Source: Chryseobacterium takakiae (lineage in GTDB: Bacteria > Bacteroidota > Bacteroidia > Flavobacteriales > Weeksellaceae). From it: a DNA stretch of 64,000 bases. The translations under genes were made by a program, and so were the position numbers. Location: the NCBI RefSeq assembly GCF_900129385.1, contig NZ_FQVO01000001.1, forward strand, positions 62,001 through 126,000, written 5' to 3'. Positions within the stretch are counted from its first letter, which is position 1; each line of letters starts with the position of its first letter. Shown in pieces: positions 35,340 through 43,390 of this stretch. Below the pieces are notes generated by a model that saw only the letters and a program-made list of their open reading frames with translations, was not told where the DNA came from and searched no databases.

Positions 35340-36956
35340 ATGGCAGAAGTAATTACAATGCCACGTCTTTCCGATACAATGACGGAAGGGAAAGTGGCTA
35401 AATGGCATAAAAAAGTAGGAGATAAAGTAAAGGAAGGAGATATTTTAGCAGAAATTGAAACTGATAAAGCCGTTCAGGATTTTGAATCTGAAGTAGAAGG
35501 AACCCTTTTATACGTTGGAGTAGAAGAAGGAGGCGCTGCTGCTGTAGATTCTGTTTTGGCAATTATCGGTAATGACGGTGAAGATATCTCAGGATTAACC
35601 GGTGGGGAAGCTCCTAAATCCAATGATTCTGAAGAGAAAAAAACGGATGAAGACCATAAGACAGAAAATAACGCAACCAGTATAGAACAAGCTGACGCTG
35701 AAATTCCTGCAGGAGTGGAAGTGATTACTATGCCGAGACTTTCCGATACGATGACGGAAGGAAAAGTGGCTAAATGGCACAAAAACGTTGGAGATACCGT
35801 AAAAGAAGGAGATCTTCTTGCGGAGATCGAAACCGATAAGGCGGTTCAGGATTTTGAATCAGAATTCAACGGAGTGTTATTGAAGCAGGGGGTTGAAGAA
35901 GGGGGCGCTGCCCCGGTTGATTCCGTGTTAGCTATCATCGGACCAGAAGGAACTGATGTTTCGGGAGTTGGTGCTCCTAAAGCAACTTCTTCATCGTCAG
36001 AAAAGCCTGCTGAACAAAAAGCGGAATCTCAATCAGAAGAAAAAGCGGCTCCTGCTGCAAATTCTTCATCTTCAGATCGAGTTGCCATCTCTCCTTTAGC
36101 AAAGAAAATGGCGCAGGATAAAGGAGTGGATATCAACAGCATTCAGGGTTCAGGAGAAAACGGAAGAATCGTTAAAAAAGATATTGAAAATTACCAGCCT
36201 TCTGCAGCGAAACCAGCTGCTTCAGCTCCGGCTGCAAGTCCTGCTGCGGCTCAGGTGGCACTAAGCTTCGTTCAGGGTGAAGATACGGAAACTCCGAATT
36301 CTCAGGTGAGAAATGTTATCGCAAAACGTCTTTCTGAAAGTAAATTCACTGCGCCTCACTATTATCTGATGGTTGAAATCAACATGGATAAGGCAATTGA
36401 GGCGAGAAAAGAAATCAATGCTCTCCCGGATACCAAAATTTCTTTCAATGATATGATCATTAAGGCTACAGCTGTTGCTTTAAGAAAACATCCTCAGGTG
36501 AATTCAAGCTGGGCTGGTGATAAGATCATCCACAGAGGAAACATCAATGTGGGGGTAGCGGTTGCCATTCCGGACGGATTGGTTGTTCCGGTCCTTAAGA
36601 ATACCGATCAAATGAACTACACGCAGATTTCTGCTGCGGTAAAAGATATGGCTGCAAGAGCGAAAAATAAAGGTCTTAAAGCAAATGAAATGGAAGGTTC
36701 TACATTCTCTATTTCAAATTTGGGAATGTTTGGTATCGAAACATTTACAAGTATTATCAACCAACCAAACTCTGCCATCCTTTCAGTAGGGGCCATTATT
36801 GAAAAACCGGTTGTGAAAAACGGACAGATCGTAGTTGGAAATATCATGAAGCTTTCATTAGCTTGTGATCACAGAGTGGTGGACGGTGCTACAGGAGCTC
36901 AGTTCTTACAGACTTTAAAAACGTATCTGGAAAATCCTTTAACTTTGTTACTGTAA
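35340..36956 (+). CDS. pdhC: pyruvate dehydrogenase E2, two lipoyl domains
   Basis: A 538-residue dihydrolipoamide acetyltransferase. Two nearly identical lipoyl domains (each opening ITMPRLSDTMTEGKVAKWH and carrying the lipoylated ETDKAV lysine) are followed by an Ala/Ser/Glu-rich linker, a peripheral-subunit-binding domain (ISPLAKKMAQDKGVD) and a catalytic domain ending DHRVVDGATGAQFL, which supplies the active-site His. The start at 35340 (MAEVITMPRL) is at the lipoyl domain; the longer ORF start is inside a repeat. It forms an operon with pdhA. Confidence 0.97.
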   Translation: MAEVITMPRLSDTMTEGKVAKWHKKVGDKVKEGDILAEIETDKAVQDFESEVEGTLLYVGVEEGGAAAVDSVLAIIGNDGEDISGLTGGEAPKSNDSEEKKTDEDHKTENNATSIEQADAEIPAGVEVITMPRLSDTMTEGKVAKWHKNVGDTVKEGDLLAEIETDKAVQDFESEFNGVLLKQGVEEGGAAPVDSVLAIIGPEGTDVSGVGAPKATSSSSEKPAEQKAESQSEEKAAPAANSSSSDRVAISPLAKKMAQDKGVDINSIQGSGENGRIVKKDIENYQPSAAKPAASAPAASPAAAQVALSFVQGEDTETPNSQVRNVIAKRLSESKFTAPHYYLMVEINMDKAIEARKEINALPDTKISFNDMIIKATAVALRKHPQVNSSWAGDKIIHRGNINVGVAVAIPDGLVVPVLKNTDQMNYTQISAAVKDMAARAKNKGLKANEMEGSTFSISNLGMFGIETFTSIINQPNSAILSVGAIIEKPVVKNGQIVVGNIMKLSLACDHRVVDGATGAQFLQTLKTYLENPLTLLL

Positions 36957-36981
36957 TTCAGGAAAAATTTTAAATAAATAG

Positions 36982-37014
36982 AAAGCTTACCATTATTTTT
37001 GGTAAGCTTTTTTA
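36982..37014 (+). terminator. terminator of pdhA-pdhC
   Basis: Perfect 10-bp stem AAAGCTTACC / GGTAAGCTTT (36982-36991, 37001-37010) plus T run. Confidence 0.88.
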
Positions 37015-37077
37015 TTTTTTAAGCTAATTTTAATTGGTATTCGCAAATTTTAGAATGATGATTGCTATATTTAATTT

Positions 37078-38073
37078 ATGAAGTTGGGTAAAATAACATT
37101 AGACAAACAAAATATTTTTCTTTTATTACTGATACTAATGGTTGCAGCGGGAAAGCTAATTCCTTTCAGAGATGAGTATAACCAGTATTTCAATTTATCA
37201 GGATTCATTGACTGGGGAATCGCGGCTATTTTTTTATTATACGGATTAAAGCTTAATATTAAAGAAATTGTAAAAGATATATCCAACTGGAAACTTCATC
37301 TTTTGGTACAGTCCGGAACTTTTCTTCTTTTTCCTATGCTGGTATTTTTATTTTATGGATTTGCAAAAGATACTGTCTATTATACCACCTGGCTTTCCAT
37401 ATTTTTTCTTGCATGTCTTCCGTCCACCGTATCATCTTCGGTTGTTATGGTTTCCATTGCCAAAGGAAATGTGACTTCTGCTATATTTAATGCATCAATC
37501 TCAGGAATTATCGGGATTGTAATGACACCTTTACTGATGAGCTTTTTCATTCAGCCCGGACAGGAAAATATGGATAACTCGGAAATCATTCAACAATTAT
37601 TGCTGAAAGTATTGCTGCCTATCATTTTAGGATTGTTGTTAAATCCGGTTTTAAAAAATATGGTTACGAAATACAGCAAGATTATTGCAGAGTTTGATAA
37701 GCTTATTATTCTTTTGATTGTTTATGAAAGTTTTTCAGAAGCTTTTACCCAAAATGTTTTTGCCTCCGTTTCACCCGTTATTTTTATCATCATTGCGCTA
37801 AGCATCATCGCTTTGTTTTTTTCAGTATATGAAATCCTGAAACTGATTTCTAAAAAACTGCATTTTAAACGAGAAGACGTCATAACGGCAACATTCTGCG
37901 GATCAAAAAAATCATTAGTTCATGGAAGTCTTTTTGTGATGGTTCTCGGAATTGCCGAGGATGAAAAAGTACTATTCCTGTTACCGGTGATGATTTATCA
38001 CAGTTTTCAGCTGTTTTATGTGAGCTGGCTTGCCAATAAAATTGAGAAAAAATCTGAAATGACTAAAATATAA
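37078..38073 (+). CDS. bile acid:sodium symporter family (SBF) transporter
   Basis: A 331-residue membrane protein with about ten helices. Helices 4 and 9 carry the unwound segments of this fold ([11 protein letters not shown] and [11 protein letters not shown]), the second typical of the YfeH/SLC10A7 branch. It likely imports an organic anion with sodium ions; the substrate cannot be read from sequence. It is monocistronic, between the pdh terminator and the lolD promoter. Confidence 0.85.
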   Translation: MKLGKITLDKQNIFLLLLILMVAAGKLIPFRDEYNQYFNLSGFIDWGIAAIFLLYGLKLNIKEIVKDISNWKLHLLVQSGTFLLFPMLVFLFYGFAKDTVYYTTWLSIFFLACLPSTVSSSVVMVSIAKGNVTSAIFNASISGIIGIVMTPLLMSFFIQPGQENMDNSEIIQQLLLKVLLPIILGLLLNPVLKNMVTKYSKIIAEFDKLIILLIVYESFSEAFTQNVFASVSPVIFIIIALSIIALFFSVYEILKLISKKLHFKREDVITATFCGSKKSLVHGSLFVMVLGIAEDEKVLFLLPVMIYHSFQLFYVSWLANKIEKKSEMTKI

Positions 38074-38122
38074 CATAATAAAATTCCTTCTTTATTGCTT
38101 TTCAGGATTCAAATCAAATCAC

Positions 38123-38130
38123 TATTTTTG
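38123..38130 (+). promoter_or_regulatory. -7 element of lolD
   Basis: TATTTTTG, exact TAnnTTTG. It ends only four bases before the ATG at 38135, so transcription should start at or next to the start codon, giving a leaderless mRNA. Confidence 0.5.
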
Positions 38131-38134
38131 GATT

Positions 38135-38803
38135 ATGATTAAAGCAAGAAATATCCATAAATCTTATGGGAATTTAGAAGTATTAAAAGGTGTTGATATT
38201 CATATCAAAGTGGGTGAGGTTGTTTCAATTGTAGGAGAATCAGGAGCAGGAAAATCTACGCTTTTACAAATTTTGGGAACGCTGGATCAGCCAACGACTT
38301 CATCAAAGTTTGATACGGAGATTACCATTGCAGGTGAGTCTTTTATCAATATGAACGATAAACAGCTTTCTAAATTCAGAAACCAGAATATTGGTTTTGT
38401 ATTTCAGTTTCACCAGCTTCTTCCTGAATTTACCGCACTGGAAAATGTACTTCTTCCAACGAAAATTGCCGGAGCCAATGAAAAAGAAGCCATGGATAAA
38501 GCATATGCTTTATTCGAAGATCTTAAAATAGAGCAGAGACTGCATCATAAACCCAACCAGTTATCCGGCGGTGAAGCTCAAAGAGTGGCTGTTGCCAGAG
38601 CTTTAATCAATTCTCCGAAAATCATTTTTGCAGATGAACCTACGGGAAATCTCGATTCTAAAAATGCGGATGATCTTCATAGGTTATTTTTTGATCTCAG
38701 GGATAAATACAACCAGACCTTTGTCATTGTTACCCACAACCCGAATCTGGCAGAAATCACCGACAGGAAACTGGTTATGAAAGACGGAATGATTATCGAG
38801 TAA
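38135..38803 (+). CDS. lolD: LolD-type lipoprotein-release ABC ATPase
   Basis: A 222-residue ATPase of the MacB/LolD class. Walker A is GESGAGKST, the Q-loop is [18 protein letters not shown], the signature LSGGEAQR, Walker [13 protein letters not shown] and the switch His is in VIVTHN. The [13 protein letters not shown] insert near residue 65 is specific to this subset. The LolC/E permease is not adjacent. It would power release of lipoproteins from the inner membrane. First gene of a five-gene run. Confidence 0.88.
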   Translation: MIKARNIHKSYGNLEVLKGVDIHIKVGEVVSIVGESGAGKSTLLQILGTLDQPTTSSKFDTEITIAGESFINMNDKQLSKFRNQNIGFVFQFHQLLPEFTALENVLLPTKIAGANEKEAMDKAYALFEDLKIEQRLHHKPNQLSGGEAQRVAVARALINSPKIIFADEPTGNLDSKNADDLHRLFFDLRDKYNQTFVIVTHNPNLAEITDRKLVMKDGMIIE

Positions 38804-38814
38804 AAAATCCGCAA

Positions 38815-39396
38815 ATGATGAAATCCTTTATTCTCTCCCTTTTATTCCTTATTTCATTCTCTAAATTTGAATACCGGGATTCAGGCTCATCTGCTGTTTT
38901 GCCTGTATCAAGAATTTCGGAGATTAAAAAATTTATAAAAGGAAAAGATTACAATCAGGATCTTGCGATTTTTATCAATTTTAAAATTCATTCCGGAAAA
39001 TACCGGTATTTTGTTTACGATCTTAAAAACAATAAAATTTTACAAAAGGCCATTGTTGCCCATGGGGACGGATCTGTAGTTAAAAATTCCTTTGCCCTGA
39101 AATTCAGTAATATTGACGGTTCACATCAATCGTCTTTGGGAAAATACGAAATCAGGGAAAGTTATTCAGGAAAGTTCGGAAAAGCATATCGATTGGACGG
39201 TCTTGATGAAACCAACAGCAATGCAAGATCAAGAGCAATCGTACTTCATTCTTATTATTGTATCCCTGACCAGGAATCTTCCAATCCTGCATGTTTAAGC
39301 TTCGGCTGTCCCATGCTTTCCAGAAAAGCATTTAACGAAACTTCAAAATTGATCAGCCAATCGAAAAAAACAATCATTTTATACGCATTTTATTAA
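38815..39396 (+). CDS. murein L,D-transpeptidase catalytic-domain protein
   Basis: A 193-residue exported protein with a signal sequence (residues 1-17). The C-terminal catalytic segment has His in VLHSYYCIP and the nucleophile in SFGCPM (SxGC), the pattern of the PF13645-type L,D-transpeptidase domain. These act on peptidoglycan cross-links. It lies 11 bp after lolD. The ATG at 38818 is an equally good start. Confidence 0.8.
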   Translation: MMKSFILSLLFLISFSKFEYRDSGSSAVLPVSRISEIKKFIKGKDYNQDLAIFINFKIHSGKYRYFVYDLKNNKILQKAIVAHGDGSVVKNSFALKFSNIDGSHQSSLGKYEIRESYSGKFGKAYRLDGLDETNSNARSRAIVLHSYYCIPDQESSNPACLSFGCPMLSRKAFNETSKLISQSKKTIILYAFY

Positions 39397-39409
39397 AACT
39401 AAATAATTC

Positions 39410-40174
39410 ATGAAAAACATCTCTATCCTTTCCGCATCACTTTTAATGGTGATTTCCTGTCAAAAAAAAGAACTTCATAAAGAAAATCTCTCGCTTAATC
39501 TTCAGAAGGGTTTTGAGCAGACCCTAATTTATGCTTCTTCCACCGATGGCAATAATAACGGCGGAATGAATGAAGCTACCGAAGTAAAATTCCGGGTAGA
39601 TTCTGTAGACAAGAGTTCCAACTATTATATTACAGGAGAAATTATGAGAATGACTTTTAACCAAAAAATGTTTGGAGAAGAAATTCATTTTGATTCAAGA
39701 GAGGCTTCTGATAATGATGATGGAATGGGAGAAGAAATTAAACCGATGATTAACAATCCTTTTACATTTAAAATAGATAAATTCGGTAATATTCTTGAGA
39801 AGCAGAAATTTACAAAAGAAGCTGCAGATGAGAGTAGTTTAAGCACATATAATATTATTCCGTTTTCTTTTCCGAGAGAAACGGTGGAAGAGGGATTTAC
39901 ATGGAAAGTAGATACTTCCAATCCTTTAACAAAATCTATTATGCCGGTTACAAGCAGTTTTACGTACAAAGGCACTAAAGATAATAAGATTGAATTTGCC
40001 ATCAATTCAACAATACAGGGCGTAGAAGGAATGATGAAAGATACGGATATTAAAGGAAAATATGTTTTCGACAGCAAAACAAAAGCTTTGATTTCTGCAG
40101 AAAGAAATATGCCGGTTCAGGTAGGTGGTGGTACTGCAACGTTTACCATTACTCCAAAAATTGAAGGTTTTTAA
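39410..40174 (+). CDS. DUF6263-type lipoprotein
   Basis: A 254-residue lipoprotein: signal with lipobox VISC, Cys17 as the lipid site. The mature protein is beta-rich (KVDTSNPL, TSSFTYKG) and resembles the Bacteroidota DUF6263 family. Function unknown. Spacing of 13 bp to the upstream and 12 bp to the downstream gene supports an operon with lolD, the transpeptidase and radC. Confidence 0.75.
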   Translation: MKNISILSASLLMVISCQKKELHKENLSLNLQKGFEQTLIYASSTDGNNNGGMNEATEVKFRVDSVDKSSNYYITGEIMRMTFNQKMFGEEIHFDSREASDNDDGMGEEIKPMINNPFTFKIDKFGNILEKQKFTKEAADESSLSTYNIIPFSFPRETVEEGFTWKVDTSNPLTKSIMPVTSSFTYKGTKDNKIEFAINSTIQGVEGMMKDTDIKGKYVFDSKTKALISAERNMPVQVGGGTATFTITPKIEGF

Positions 40175-40186
40175 TTATTCTTTTTT

Positions 40187-40864
40187 ATGTCTATTAAATT
40201 TTTAGCTGAAGATGACCGGCCCCGTGAAAAATTTTTGCTGAAAGGCAAAAGTTCACTTTCAGATTCCGAGTTGCTAGCGATCATTATGGGAAGCGGAAAT
40301 AAAGATGAAACAGCGGTAGAACTGGCAAGAAGGATCTTGGCTTCGGTAGATAACAACTGGAATCAGCTCAGTCTTCTGTCTGTAAAAGATTTAATGAAAT
40401 TTAAAGGAGTGGGAGAGGTGAAGGCTATTTCCATTGCGGCCTCTCTGGAGATCGGGAGAAGAAGAGCCGGACAGGAAGTGCCGGAAAAACCTGTAATTTC
40501 AAACAGCAAAACGGCTTACGAGATTTTCAGAAATCACTTATCGGATCTGAGAACAGAAGAATTCTGGGCAATTTTTCTTAACAGGAGCAATAAGGTCATT
40601 CATTTTACGCAATTGACGCAGGGAGGAATTAATCAATCTATTGTAGATATCAGGGTTTTATTTAAAGCAGCGTTGGATCATTTTTCTACGGGAATTATCA
40701 TTGCACACAATCATCCTTCAGGTAGCCTGCAGCCAAGCCGAGAAGACATTGAAATCACCCAAAAAATAAAAACAGCGGGAGAGACAATGAATATCCAGCT
40801 TCTGGATCATCTCATCATCACACAGAATTCTTATTTTAGCTTTTCAGACGACGGATTATTATGA
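40187..40864 (+). CDS. radC: RadC family JAB-domain protein
   Basis: A 225-residue protein. An N-terminal HhH-type region (MKFKGVGEVKAISIAA) is followed by a JAB metal-binding domain with IIAHNHPSGSLQPSREDIEIT, in which HxH and the distal Asp bind zinc. The original role in DNA repair is disputed. The 4-base overlap with the next gene (ATGA) indicates coupling. Confidence 0.92.
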   Translation: MSIKFLAEDDRPREKFLLKGKSSLSDSELLAIIMGSGNKDETAVELARRILASVDNNWNQLSLLSVKDLMKFKGVGEVKAISIAASLEIGRRRAGQEVPEKPVISNSKTAYEIFRNHLSDLRTEEFWAIFLNRSNKVIHFTQLTQGGINQSIVDIRVLFKAALDHFSTGIIIAHNHPSGSLQPSREDIEITQKIKTAGETMNIQLLDHLIITQNSYFSFSDDGLL

Positions 40865-41727
40865 TAAGAAGACTAAAATATCACGAGGTTGATTTCCAGA
40901 AATATACAAAATGCTTAGAAAATTCTGTGCAGAAAAACTGGTATGCAAGAAAAGAAGTATTGGATGAGCTTTCCGGAAACTGGGAAGTTTTGGTATATGA
41001 AGACTATAAAGCCGTTTTACCGGTTCCGCTGAAGAAGAAGTTTGGAATCAACTTTGTCATTATGCCGCTGTTTTGCCAGCAGTTAGGCGTGTTTTCGGAG
41101 AAAGATGATGTAGTGATTAATGATTATTTTTTACGATTCCTGAAAAAAAATTATATAGTCTTTTTATATTCCTTTAACCAGCATAACTCATTTTCTGAAG
41201 GTTTAAGCATAAAAAAGAACTATACGATTCCCGTTTCGGATTATGTGATTTTACGAAGAAAAAAATATTTTAAGGGTAGAAAATCTACTGCAAAATGTGC
41301 ACAGCATCTTATTTATAGAGAGATCGAATTGAATCAGGAACATCTTTCTTTCATTGAAAAGCATTTTAAAGGTTTAAAAAAAGAAACTGATATTAAGAAG
41401 TTTAAAGACTATCTGAACTTTCTCCATCACAATAAATCATTAAAATTGTGTGCAGCTTACCTGGACGACAAACTTATTAATGTAGCCGTCGTTGTTGACG
41501 AGAATACACAACTTTCTTTGCTCGCTTTAATTAATGATGAAAACTATAAAACCGAAAACGGACCTTCTTTTTTAATTGATAGAATCCTGAATATCTACAT
41601 TCATCAGAAAAAATTTAACTTCATGGGAAGCAATATTCGCGGGATTGAAGTTTTTTTTAAAAGCTTTGGCGCAGAACTCCGGGCATACCCTTACCTGCAA
41701 AGTAAAATTTTAGAAAAACTCTCTTAA
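40861..41727 (+). CDS. FemAB/GNAT-like protein of unknown substrate
   Basis: A 288-residue protein that resembles FemABX-like acyltransferases: the first part has YARKEVLDELSGNWEVLVYEDYKAVLPVPLK, and the C-terminal half has LKLCAAYLDDKLINVAVVV then NGPSFLIDRILN and an FMGSNIRGIEVFFKSFGA ending, as in GNAT-fold enzymes that read a CoA or tRNA-linked substrate. No clear catalytic residue. Coupled to radC by a 4-base overlap. Confidence 0.6.
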   Translation: MIRRLKYHEVDFQKYTKCLENSVQKNWYARKEVLDELSGNWEVLVYEDYKAVLPVPLKKKFGINFVIMPLFCQQLGVFSEKDDVVINDYFLRFLKKNYIVFLYSFNQHNSFSEGLSIKKNYTIPVSDYVILRRKKYFKGRKSTAKCAQHLIYREIELNQEHLSFIEKHFKGLKKETDIKKFKDYLNFLHHNKSLKLCAAYLDDKLINVAVVVDENTQLSLLALINDENYKTENGPSFLIDRILNIYIHQKKFNFMGSNIRGIEVFFKSFGAELRAYPYLQSKILEKLS

Positions 41728-41902
41728 TAGTACAGACATATTATTTTTATTTAAAGATATTTATGATGACCATTTCGATAAAAGTTCAAGTCTTTTAATG
41801 GCAATTAGAAAATTAATGAGAGTGCTTCGTTCTCTAAAAATTTAAGATAGAAAAGAATCGGAATACTTATATGATTTTCACGGTAAATTCAGAAAATATC
41901 AC

Positions 41903-41910
41903 TAATTTTG
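41903..41910 (+). promoter_or_regulatory. -7 element of the DUF7935-like gene
   Basis: TAATTTTG, exact TAnnTTTG, 11 bp before the ATG at 41922. It lies inside the longer ORF that starts at 41871, which favours the downstream start. Confidence 0.5.
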
Positions 41911-41921
41911 CTACCTCAATT

Positions 41922-42434
41922 ATGGCTAGTTTTTCAGGATACTTACCGTATGCATTTGCATTGATTATTGCAATACCTTTTCTGGTTTTGCTGAGACAAT
42001 TCGTATTCACCTACATCAGGCTTAAGGAGCAGGAAATCAAACTGCTTACCGTGAAATCCAATACAGGAAACAAGGCACAGTCGTATGAAAGGATGACGCT
42101 TTTTATGGAAAGAATAAAGCCGTCTAATCTTATTCAGCGTTTCGATAAAGATCTTGCCGTTCATGAGTTCATTTTCCTTACCGAAAAAACCATTAACGAA
42201 GAATTCGACTATAATTCCTCCCAGCAGCTTTACATTACGAAAAATTCATGGAAAAATATCGTTGATTCCAAAAACGCCATCATAGAACTTCTTCACAAAA
42301 CCTATAGTGAAATCAGTGGTAATGCTACGCTGGACGAGTTCAAGACCGTTTTCATCATGAATTTTATAAACGGGGAAGATTACATCTCCGCAACAATAGA
42401 AGACCTGAAAAGAGAAATTTTAATAATAACATAA
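41922..42434 (+). CDS. single-pass membrane protein, DUF7935-like
   Basis: 170 residues from the chosen start: one N-terminal transmembrane helix (about residues 6-27, YLPYAFALIIAIPFLVLL) followed by a cytoplasmic domain with QSYERMTLFMERIKPSNLI and a long helical tail. This matches a Bacteroidota-specific family of unknown function. The upstream ATG (41871) would add 17 residues before the helix and overlap the -7 element. The gene precedes ppa by 25 bp and may be co-transcribed. Confidence 0.7.
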   Translation: MASFSGYLPYAFALIIAIPFLVLLRQFVFTYIRLKEQEIKLLTVKSNTGNKAQSYERMTLFMERIKPSNLIQRFDKDLAVHEFIFLTEKTINEEFDYNSSQQLYITKNSWKNIVDSKNAIIELLHKTYSEISGNATLDEFKTVFIMNFINGEDYISATIEDLKREILIIT

Positions 42435-42459
42435 TTAAAAAAATAAATTCAATTAAATA

Positions 42460-43071
42460 ATGATTCCAAATTTTAAAGCACATCCATGGCACGGTATTTC
42501 TGCAGGAGAAGATGCGCCAAATGTTGTAAATGTTTTCGTGGAGATCGTTCCTTCTGATACCATCAAATATGAAGTAGATAAAGAAACAGGGTTTTTAAAG
42601 GTAGACAGACCTCAGAAGTTTTCCAATATTATTCCGGCATTATACGGTTTTGTTCCGAGAACGTATTGCGATACTGCAGTAATGAATTTAGCCATTGAAA
42701 GAGGAGCCAATGATGTTACTATGGGAGATCATGATCCGCTGGATATCTGTGTCTTAAGCTCTCACAACATCCATGCAGGTGGTCTTTTGATGGAAGCTAT
42801 TCCAATCGGTGGTTTCAAAATGATCGACGGAGGAGAAGCAGATGATAAAATTGTTGCCGTAATGATCGGCGATCATGCTTTCGGACATTTCAGAGATATT
42901 TCAGAATTGCCTGAAGCAGAAGTGAAACGATTAATGCACTATTTTTTAACCTATAAAAATCTACCGGACGAACCTGCAAAATGCAGAATCCAGGAAGTGT
43001 ATGGCGCAGAGCACGCTAAAAAAGTGATTAAAGCTTCTCAGGAAGACTATTCTAATAAATACGGAGGATAA
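42460..43071 (+). CDS. ppa: inorganic pyrophosphatase, soluble family I
   Basis: A 203-residue enzyme that hydrolyses PPi to two phosphates. The signature is DHDPLDICVL (D-x-D-P-x-D) near residue 88, with earlier YEVDKETG and VDRP segments, and MIDGGEADDK and HYFLTYKNL later. It is immediately upstream of a membrane-bound pyrophosphatase gene, so PPi metabolism is clustered here. It has its own strong terminator. Confidence 0.95.
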   Translation: MIPNFKAHPWHGISAGEDAPNVVNVFVEIVPSDTIKYEVDKETGFLKVDRPQKFSNIIPALYGFVPRTYCDTAVMNLAIERGANDVTMGDHDPLDICVLSSHNIHAGGLLMEAIPIGGFKMIDGGEADDKIVAVMIGDHAFGHFRDISELPEAEVKRLMHYFLTYKNLPDEPAKCRIQEVYGAEHAKKVIKASQEDYSNKYGG

Positions 43072-43092
43072 ATTACCTCTCAGCAACATGAT

Positions 43093-43127
43093 AAAAGGAT
43101 AAATGGGTTTTTCATTTATCCTTTTTT
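43093..43127 (+). terminator. terminator of ppa
   Basis: Perfect 13-bp stem AAAAGGATAAATG / CATTTATCCTTTT and a T run. Confidence 0.9.
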
Positions 43128-43142
43128 TATTTCTTGATTTTT

Positions 43143-43250
43143 TTGGAGCTATTCCGGCTTTCGCTACTCGCTTTTTTGATTTTTGGGGCGCGGCTTCGCC
43201 GCGCCCCAAAAAATCAAAAAGAGCTCAGACATGCCGCTCAATCCGGGCTA
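43143..43250. repeat. long palindrome with a GC-only stem
   Basis: The centre is GGGGCGCGGC - TTC - GCCGCGCCCC (stem 10 bp, all G/C), extended on both sides by T/A tracts TTTTTTGATTTTT and AAAAAATCAAAAA so that the arms reach about 24 bp (43171-43194 and 43198-43221). Outside lie GGAGCT and GAGCTC words. It lies in the 319-bp gap between ppa and hppA, beyond the ppa terminator. Pattern suggests a dispersed intergenic repeat; the rest of the gap to 43390 shows nothing further. Confidence 0.7.
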
Positions 43251-43390
43251 TTGAATACCAGCCAAAGCCATTTCCAAAACGAGCTTAAGCGTTTAACTTA
43301 CTCATTTTTAAATAAGTGTAATATTTTTAAGCATATAGATCGGAATAATTCATTATATTTAATACTTTATTACCAAAAAAATATTAAACT

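Noticed and set aside
41800..41850. 15-codon basic leader ORF before the DUF7935-like gene
   Set aside because: No promoter upstream and the ORF lies far from the chosen -7 element; chance in AT-rich DNA.
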